From Sphingomonas abaci (lineage in GTDB: Bacteria; Pseudomonadota; Alphaproteobacteria; Sphingomonadales; Sphingomonadaceae), in contig NZ_JACHNY010000012.1 in assembly GCF_014199625.1 (NCBI RefSeq), positions 1 to 64,000 on the forward strand: a stretch of DNA of 64,000 bases, in the 5' to 3' direction. Shown piece after piece: positions 58,397-64,000 of this stretch. The notes beneath the pieces are model-generated. The model saw only the letters and a program-made list of their open reading frames with translations. It did no database searches and was not told where the DNA came from. The number at the start of each line of letters is the position of its first letter. The stretch's first letter is position 1. The translations under genes were made by a program, and so were the position numbers.

Positions 58397-60792
58397 CCGA
58401 CACCGATGCCGCAGCGCTTTCCGACCAGGATGCAGTGTTGATCGATCGGTATTGGCGCGCTGCTAACTATCTGTCGGTCGGGCAAATCTACCTGCTCGAC
58501 AATCCGCTATTGAAGGAGCCGCTGGCGGCCGAGCATATCAAGCCCCGGTTGCTGGGTCATTGGGGCACCACGCCCGGTCTCAACTTCATCTACGCGCATC
58601 TGAACCGCGTGATCCGGCAGCGCGCCACGGACGTGCTCTATATCTGCGGCCCCGGCCATGGCGGCCCCGGTATGGTGGCCAATACCTGGCTCGAAGGGAC
58701 CTATTCCGAGATTTACCCGCTGATCGGCGACGATGAGGATGGCATACGCCGCCTGTTCCGCCAATTTTCCTTCCCCGGCGGCATTCCCAGCCATGCCGCA
58801 CCGGAGACACCCGGCTCGATCCACGAGGGCGGTGAACTCGGTTACGCGCTCGTCCATGCCTATGGCGCAGCCTTCGACAATCCGGACCTGGTCGTCGCCT
58901 GCGTGATCGGCGACGGTGAGGCGGAAACGGGACCGCTTGCCGCCTCGTGGCATGGCAATAGCTTTCTCGACCCGGTCCATGATGGTGCCGTGCTGCCGAT
59001 CCTGCATCTCAACGGCTACAAGATCGCCAATCCGACGATCATGGGGCGGATGGACGATACGGCGCTGCGCCAGCTGTTCGAGGGTTTCGGCTACGAGCCC
59101 TTCTTTGTCGAAGGCAGGGATCCCCTGCCAATGCACCGCGTCATGGCGACGACCCTCGACCGCTGCTTCGACCGGATCGCCTCGATTCAGCAAGCAGCCC
59201 GCGCGGGAGAGCCCGCGGGCAAGCCGCGCTGGCCGCTGATCGTGCTCCGCAGCCCCAAGGGTTGGACGGGACCCCGGGAGGTGGACGGAAAGAAGGTGGA
59301 GGGCTTTTGGCGCGCGCACCAGGTGCCGATCGCGGAGGCGCGGGAGAACGAGGCGCATCGGGTGCTGCTGGAAGAGTGGATGCGGGGCTACAAGCTGGAC
59401 GAGCTGTTCGACATTGATGGCCGCCTGCTGCCCGAGCTGCGTGCGCTGGTGCCGCGGGGCGACAAGCGGATGGGCGCGACACCTTATGCCAATGGCGGCC
59501 GCTTGCGCCGCGCACTGAAGCGACCCGACTGGCACCGCTTCGCGGTGGACGTGCCCTGTCCCGGCGGCGCCATCGCCGAATCCACACGCTCGGCCGGCGA
59601 GTATCTGGCCGAGGTGCTCCGCCTGAACGAGGAAGCCCGTAACTTCCGGGTGATGGGCCCGGATGAAACCAACTCGAACCGTCTAAACGCCGTCTTCGAC
59701 GTGACGAACCGCGCATGGATGGAGCCGATCGAACCTTATGACGATCATCTCGCCCCCGGCGGGCGCGTGATGGAGGTGTTGTCGGAGCATCTCTGCCAAG
59801 GCTGGCTGGAGGGTTACACCCTGACTGGCCGCCACGGGCTGTTCAACTGCTACGAAGCGTTCGTCCATATCGTCGATTCGATGTTCAACCAGCATGCCAA
59901 GTGGCTGAAGGTCTCACGTGAACTGGACTGGCGCGCGGCGGTGCCATCCTTCAACTACCTGCTGTCCAGCCATGTCTGGCGGCAGGATCATAATGGGTTC
60001 AGCCATCAGGATCCGGGCTTCATCGACCATGTCGTGAACAAGAAGGCGGACGTGGTGCGCGTCTATCTGCCCCCAGACGCGAACACGCTGCTGCGCACGA
60101 TCGACCATTGTCTGGGTACGCACAACCGGATCAACGTCATCGTTGCCGGTAAGCAGCCGGCGCCGCAATGGCTGACGTCCCAACAGGCCGAGATCCACTG
60201 CGCGGCCGGGATCGGCATCTGGGAATGGGCAGGAACCGATAGCGACGGTGCCGAGCCGGACGTGGTAATGGCTTGTGCTGGCGACGTGCCGACGCTTGAA
60301 ACGATCGCTGCCGTCGACTTGCTTCGCCAGCACGTCCCCGAGCTGAAGATCCGCGTGGTCAACGTCGTCGACCTGATGACACTACAGCCGCACGAGGAAC
60401 ATCCCCACGGCCTGACCGATGCCGACTTCGATGCGCTGTTCACCCGCAGCAAGCCAGTCATTTTCGCCTTCCACGGCTATCCCTGGCTGATCCATCGGCT
60501 GACCTATCGCCGGACCAACCACCACAACATCCATGTCCGCGGCTTCAAGGAGGAAGGCACCACTACCACTCCGTTCGATATGGTGGTGATGAATGACCTC
60601 GACCGGTTCCACTTGGCCATGGACGTGATCGCGCGCGTACCCGGCCTGACCGGGACGGCATCCCATGCCAAGCAGGCGTTCCGCGACAAATTGATCGAGC
60701 ATAAGCTGTATGTTTGTCGAAAAGGGCAGGACATGCCGGAGATTCGAGACTGGACTTGGCCTTATCAGACCGCGGCTGAAGCCGGCGACTGA
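58393..60792 (+). CDS. xfp: Xylulose-5-phosphate/fructose-6-phosphate phosphoketolase
   Basis: A 799-aa ThDP enzyme cleaving xylulose 5-phosphate or fructose 6-phosphate with phosphate to acetyl phosphate. Family strings: YLSVGQIYLLDNPLLKEPL, GHWGTTPGLNFIYAHLNR, the ThDP motif VIGDGEAETGPLAASWHGN, EGGELGYALVHAYGAA and HNHPYWLI-like FHGYPWLIHRLTYRRTNHHN. Full length for the family. Acetyl phosphate would be converted to ATP and acetate by the coupled ackA product. Confidence 0.96.
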   Translation: MTDTDAAALSDQDAVLIDRYWRAANYLSVGQIYLLDNPLLKEPLAAEHIKPRLLGHWGTTPGLNFIYAHLNRVIRQRATDVLYICGPGHGGPGMVANTWLEGTYSEIYPLIGDDEDGIRRLFRQFSFPGGIPSHAAPETPGSIHEGGELGYALVHAYGAAFDNPDLVVACVIGDGEAETGPLAASWHGNSFLDPVHDGAVLPILHLNGYKIANPTIMGRMDDTALRQLFEGFGYEPFFVEGRDPLPMHRVMATTLDRCFDRIASIQQAARAGEPAGKPRWPLIVLRSPKGWTGPREVDGKKVEGFWRAHQVPIAEARENEAHRVLLEEWMRGYKLDELFDIDGRLLPELRALVPRGDKRMGATPYANGGRLRRALKRPDWHRFAVDVPCPGGAIAESTRSAGEYLAEVLRLNEEARNFRVMGPDETNSNRLNAVFDVTNRAWMEPIEPYDDHLAPGGRVMEVLSEHLCQGWLEGYTLTGRHGLFNCYEAFVHIVDSMFNQHAKWLKVSRELDWRAAVPSFNYLLSSHVWRQDHNGFSHQDPGFIDHVVNKKADVVRVYLPPDANTLLRTIDHCLGTHNRINVIVAGKQPAPQWLTSQQAEIHCAAGIGIWEWAGTDSDGAEPDVVMACAGDVPTLETIAAVDLLRQHVPELKIRVVNVVDLMTLQPHEEHPHGLTDADFDALFTRSKPVIFAFHGYPWLIHRLTYRRTNHHNIHVRGFKEEGTTTTPFDMVVMNDLDRFHLAMDVIARVPGLTGTASHAKQAFRDKLIEHKLYVCRKGQDMPEIRDWTWPYQTAAEAGD

Positions 60793-60834
60793 TTTGACTC
60801 GTATCTACACGTCACGAGCAACAAGCTGATCCTG

Positions 60835-61083
60835 GTGGCGCAGGTGCGTCTCGCCCAGGTCGCCATGGCCCAGCGCGACACCTCCGTCGTCGACCTGTGC
60901 AAGGAACTCGGGATCGAGCGCGTCACCCTCTATCGCTATGTCGGTCTCAATGGTGAACTCCGGGACTACGGCAAGCGTGTCCTCGGCATGACGCATAGCG
61001 TGCCGAAGACGCCAGGCGAAGCTAAGCGCGAACAAATAGGGACCGATGATCGTGTCATCGGTTCTCGATCAGCGAACCGGTAG
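60835..61083 (+). pseudogene. Tn3-type resolvase, C-terminal remnant
   Basis: The frame reads AQVRLAQVAMAQRDTSVVDL then CKELGIERVTLYRYVGLNGE and LRDYGKRVLG, the C-terminal HTH and tail of Tn3-family site-specific recombinases. The catalytic domain is missing; the region before 60835 is unrelated. With the Tn3 transposase fragment at 19173 it suggests that a Tn3-family element once bordered the 20-61 kb segment. Confidence 0.7.
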
Positions 61084-61776
61084 TCCTTTCTTCTGGGAGA
61101 CAACCTGCCGCGCCGGCACTTTGCGCATGAGACAGCCGGTGATCGTCAAGGCCAAGGTCTGCTCAAGAAAGGTGACGAAATCCATCCGGCGTGCGCCGAC
61201 TTCGGGATCGGCGGAGTAGGCTGCCAGCAAGGCTTCGGTCGGATGATCATGCGGCCAGACCCCGGCGGTCAGCAAGAGTGTAAGAGCGATGGCATGATAG
61301 ATGTCATTCCCGTCGAGCTCTGGCAGGCAATCGTTCAGGATGCCGGAAAGAAGCTGGACGGTCAGGTTGACCCCGCGCTTGTGCCGAAGGATCGTCTCCG
61401 TCGAAACATTGCGTTCGAGAACCGCCGCCTGCGCGCTGACGAGATCGCACAGCACCGGACGGGCTGCCAGACTGGTAGCGATTGCCTTTGCTACCGCGTC
61501 GATGCGGTCGAGCGGTGGGGCATCGAGTGAAACCGCCGACAGATCGAGGGCATCGCCCCACTCCTGCAACCCGGCGTTGAGCAATTCCAACAGGACAGCT
61601 TCACGGGATTCGAAATAGCGCAGCACGTTCGATTTCGCGAGCCCCACGCGGCGGCTCAGCTCATTTAGGCTGAGATCGGCAACCGGCATTTCATCGAGCA
61701 TCGCCGATGCCGCAGCGAGGATCGCGTGCCGCCGCTGCTCGCGCTGCGTATCGCTTCTGGCTCTTTGGAACTCCAT
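61069..61776 (-). CDS. TetR/AcrR family transcriptional regulator
   Basis: A 235-aa regulator starting MEFQRARSDTQREQRRHAIL. The HTH is at residues about 35-66 (LSLNELSRRVGLAKSNVLRYF), with a longer ligand domain (LLLTAGVWPHDHPTEALLAA) of the type that binds quaternary or lipophilic ligands. It is divergent from the two SDR genes. The repeat AGACCGGCGGTCT occurs beside its start (61791, one base different) and before the SDR gene (61915), so it probably represses both itself and the SDR operon. Confidence 0.88.
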   Translation of the reverse strand: MEFQRARSDTQREQRRHAILAAASAMLDEMPVADLSLNELSRRVGLAKSNVLRYFESREAVLLELLNAGLQEWGDALDLSAVSLDAPPLDRIDAVAKAIATSLAARPVLCDLVSAQAAVLERNVSTETILRHKRGVNLTVQLLSGILNDCLPELDGNDIYHAIALTLLLTAGVWPHDHPTEALLAAYSADPEVGARRMDFVTFLEQTLALTITGCLMRKVPARQVVSQKKGLPVR

Positions 61777-61790
61777 CGCCCATTCCTACC

Positions 61791-61803
61791 CGACCGGCGG
61801 TCT
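61791..61803. promoter_or_regulatory. Operator copy 1, (C)GACCGGCGGTCT
   Basis: CGACCGGCGGTCT matches the repeat at 61915-61927 in 12 of 13 positions. It lies 15 bases from the TetR start codon, suited to autorepression. Confidence 0.65.
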
Positions 61804-61914
61804 CCTGGGAACGTCTCCGTCCGCCAGGAGGCGGTTCCGGGGAACCCGCATCGTCGCGGGCTACCCGTTCACACGGGTTGCTATCGGACCGCCGGTACTC
61901 AGCCCATTGCCATA

Positions 61915-61927
61915 AGACCGGCGGTCT
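61915..61927. promoter_or_regulatory. Operator copy 2, AGACCGGCGGTCT
   Basis: A 13-base palindrome (arms AGACCG/CGGTCT around G) 41 bases upstream of the SDR start. Pairs with the copy at 61791-61803. A weaker related sequence (GGACCGCCGGTAC, about 61886) lies between them. Confidence 0.65.
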
Positions 61928-61967
61928 CTTACATTGTGCCTAGGCTGAACCAAGTGGAGACGATCGG

Positions 61968-62891
61968 ATGAGCTGGAGTGCGGCGGATATATCATCCCAG
62001 CGCGGGCGGCTCGCCGTTGTTACCGGCACGGGCGGCCTGGGTTTCGAGGAAGCGCTTGCGCTGGCGCGCGCTGGTGCGAGCGTGGTGGTGGCAGGTCGCA
62101 ACGCACAAAAGGGCCAGGAAGCACTGACGCGCATTCGACATGAAGTTCCCGGCGCCGACATCCATTTCGGGCAACTTGACCTCGCGAGTCTCGCCTCGAT
62201 CAAGGATTTCTCGGATCGCATGCTTACAGACGGGCGGTCGATTGACCTGCTCATCAACAATGCGGGCATTTCAGCGAATCCTGAACGCGGCGAAACCCAG
62301 GACGGCTTCGAGCTTCAGCTTGACACGAACTATCTCGGCCATTTCGCGCTGACCATGCGGCTCATGCCGCTGTTGCTGGACGCGAAGCCCGCCCGCGTCG
62401 TCTCGCTGAGCAGCACCGCTCACAAGCTCGGCCGCATCAACTTCGACGACCTCCAGTCGGAGCGGTCTTACAGCGCCGCCCGCGCCTATGCGCAGTCGAA
62501 ACTGGCAATGCTGATGTTTGCGCTCGAACTCGATCGCCGTGCGCGCGCCTCCGGTCTTCCGCTGACAAGTGTCGCTGCGCATCCCGGGATCGCCCGGACC
62601 AGTCTTATGGAAAACAGCCAGAAGGGACACCCGTTCCTGCTGTTCTTCTCGCGGAGCGTGATGCGCCTGTTCGGCCAGCCAGCGCGCGACGGTGCATTGC
62701 CGATCCTGCGTGCGGCCACCGATCCCACGGTCAAGGGCGGCATGTTCTATGGCCCGTCCGGATTCATGGAAGCGAGGGGTTCGCCGGTCGAAGCCTCCAT
62801 GTCGGCGAGGGCGAAGGACGAAGTTGTCCGACGCCGCCTGTGGGAAGAAACCGGTCGCCTCACCGGGGTCGATCTGCCTGCAGGCAGCTAA
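61968..62891 (+). CDS. Short-chain dehydrogenase/reductase (retinol dehydrogenase-like)
   Basis: A 307-aa classical-type SDR. The nucleotide motif is LAVVTGTGGLGFEEALALAR (TGxxxGxG variant), NAG in LLINNAGISANPERG, catalytic Ser in VVSLSSTAHKLGR and Tyr-Lys in AYAQSKLAM. The arrangement resembles retinol dehydrogenase/WW-domain-type oxidoreductases acting on hydrophobic alcohols or ketones. First gene of a pair with the next SDR (86-bp gap), divergent from the TetR gene. Confidence 0.9.
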   Translation: MSWSAADISSQRGRLAVVTGTGGLGFEEALALARAGASVVVAGRNAQKGQEALTRIRHEVPGADIHFGQLDLASLASIKDFSDRMLTDGRSIDLLINNAGISANPERGETQDGFELQLDTNYLGHFALTMRLMPLLLDAKPARVVSLSSTAHKLGRINFDDLQSERSYSAARAYAQSKLAMLMFALELDRRARASGLPLTSVAAHPGIARTSLMENSQKGHPFLLFFSRSVMRLFGQPARDGALPILRAATDPTVKGGMFYGPSGFMEARGSPVEASMSARAKDEVVRRRLWEETGRLTGVDLPAGS

Positions 62892-62977
62892 CATCACTCA
62901 TCTGCTGCGCGGAGATCAGACATGTGCTCCGGCACCTGCGAACGACACTAACATCCAATCCTGCGAAGGAAGATTCC

Positions 62978-63964
62978 ATGGTTACTGAACAGGCCCCCAT
63001 CGGCTCGCCATTCGGCGCGGCCAGCACCGCCGAGGACGTGATCCAGGGCATCGATCTCACCGGCAAGACCGCCATCGTGACCGGCGGTTACTCCGGCATC
63101 GGCCGTGAGGCGGTGCGCGTTCTGCTCGCCGCCGGTGCGAAGGTTATCGTGCCCGCGCGCAACCTCGAAAAAGCCAAGGACACTCTGGCCGGGCTCGACG
63201 ACGTGCAACTCGAGGCGATGGATCTCATGGACCCGGCCTCGATCGACGCCTTTGCCGAGCGGGTTCTGGCCGGGAACGACACGCTCGAGATCCTCGTCAA
63301 CTGCGCCGGCGTCATGGCCAATCCGCTGACGCGCGATGCGCGCGGCTTTGAGAGCCAGTTCTTCACGAACGTGCTGGGCCACTTCCAACTGACCTGCGCC
63401 CTGTGGTCGGCGCTGGTCGCCGCTGGCAATGCGCGCGTGGTGTTCCTCAACTCGGCCAATCACCGCGGCAAGGTCGTCGATTTCCTGCACGATCCGAACT
63501 TTGAACATCGCGCATACGACCCGTGGGTCGCCTACGGCAACTCCAAAGCCGCCAATATCCTGCTCTCGGTGGCGTTCGACAGCATCGGCAAGGCTGAGGG
63601 CGTGCGGACCTTCTCCGTTCACCCCGGCGGGATCTTCGACACCGGACTGGTACGCCACATGGACCTTGCGATCGCCAAGGCCCACGGCATGATCGATGAA
63701 GACGGCAAGCCGGTCATCGATCCCGAAAAAGGGTGGAAGACGCCCGAACAGGGTGCGTCCACCATGATCTGGGCCGCCACCAGCGCGCTGCTCGACGGCA
63801 AGGGCGGCGTCTATCTGACCAACAATGAGGTCGGCAAACTGCTTGCCGAGGATGATGACGACCAGATCGGCAACGACAGCGTCAAACCCAGCGTCAAAGA
63901 TCCGGTGAATGCCGGTCGCCTGTGGCGGCTCTGCGAGGCGCTGACCGGCGCCCGCCTCGACTGA
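62978..63964 (+). CDS. Short-chain dehydrogenase/reductase
   Basis: A 328-aa SDR starting MVTEQAPIGSPFGAASTAED with GAAGGAAG ahead of the ATG. TGGYSGIG nucleotide motif, NCAGVMANPL, catalytic Ser in FLNSANHRGKVVDF and the Tyr-Lys pair in YGNSKAANILLSVAFDS. Related to the preceding SDR. Product likely oxidises or reduces a hydrophobic substrate that is also the TetR ligand; not identifiable. Confidence 0.9.
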   Translation: MVTEQAPIGSPFGAASTAEDVIQGIDLTGKTAIVTGGYSGIGREAVRVLLAAGAKVIVPARNLEKAKDTLAGLDDVQLEAMDLMDPASIDAFAERVLAGNDTLEILVNCAGVMANPLTRDARGFESQFFTNVLGHFQLTCALWSALVAAGNARVVFLNSANHRGKVVDFLHDPNFEHRAYDPWVAYGNSKAANILLSVAFDSIGKAEGVRTFSVHPGGIFDTGLVRHMDLAIAKAHGMIDEDGKPVIDPEKGWKTPEQGASTMIWAATSALLDGKGGVYLTNNEVGKLLAEDDDDQIGNDSVKPSVKDPVNAGRLWRLCEALTGARLD

Positions 63965-64000
63965 TGGCAGGGGCATAGCGCTGTCCGCTTGAGCGTCGCA

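Noticed and set aside
61833..61846. GGTTCC-GG-GGAACC repeat before the SDR genes
   Set aside because: It uses the same half-sites as the TetR operators at 1881 and 8021 but in reversed order with different spacing, so it is not the same site.
1..64000. CRISPR arrays, tRNA and rRNA genes
   Set aside because: No regularly spaced direct repeats with spacers and no tRNA or rRNA signature seen. The only regular repeat arrays are the transposon ends.

Overview
The window is GC-rich DNA of a Sphingomonadaceae-type alphaproteobacterium (Sphingomonas, Sphingobium or a relative). The evidence is the strong G/C third-codon bias, HWE-family histidine kinases, TetR-controlled TolC/HlyD export genes, alphaproteobacterial FNR regulators and small proteins of sphingomonad type. 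It looks like an accessory region (genomic island or large plasmid): pieces of IS3, IS481, IS5 and Tn3-family elements, truncated genes and one nearly complete DDE transposon lie among intact metabolic operons. The sequence does not say whether it is chromosome or plasmid. I saw no rRNA, tRNA or CRISPR.

Layout. 0-1 kb: IS3 and IS481 debris. 1.1-10 kb: a TetR regulator with two matching operators (GGAACC-N4-GGTTCC), a DUF4142 protein, a frameshifted aspartyl-hydroxylase gene, an epoxide-hydrolase-like protein, and an operon of a mini-catalase, a conserved protein, a DyP peroxidase and a thioesterase, divergent from oleate hydratase. This looks like an oxidised-fatty-acid or peroxide module. 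10-12.3 kb: HWE kinase and a decayed response regulator. 12.7-18.5 kb: a thioesterase-TolC-HlyD-two-permease operon divergent from its TetR regulator across a perfect 20-bp palindrome; no ATPase gene is present. 18.8-19.9 kb: ene-reductase and Tn3 transposase remnants. 20-24.7 kb: poxB with the lactate-utilisation Fe-S genes. 25-26 kb: an IS5-family element that cut an Rrf2 regulator gene.

26-49.6 kb is a low-oxygen block. Five TTGA-N6-TCAA FNR boxes lie in front of a fatty acid hydroxylase-universal stress protein-alcohol dehydrogenase operon; a flavin hydroxylase-CoA transferase-truncated hemoglobin operon; hemN-FNR-GNAT and, divergently, ompW; a hemerythrin-like protein and, divergently, a degenerate HWE-type protein; and an MFS transporter with, divergently, cyoABCD-SURF1. 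Two FNR-family regulators are encoded inside the block. A membrane-bound diguanylate cyclase and an L,D-transpeptidase sit between these operons.

50.4-56.3 kb: a transposon inserted in the inorganic pyrophosphatase gene. Each end carries seven copies of a short site with identical mirrored spacing. It carries a resolvase, a (frameshifted) DDE transposase, an AAA ATPase and three exported-protein cargo genes, one a metzincin-type protease. 57-61 kb: acetate kinase and phosphoketolase, followed by a resolvase remnant. 61-64 kb: a TetR regulator divergent from two short-chain dehydrogenases, with two matching operators between them. Together PoxB, phosphoketolase/acetate kinase and the CoA transferase give several routes to or from acetate, suited to oxygen-limited overflow metabolism.
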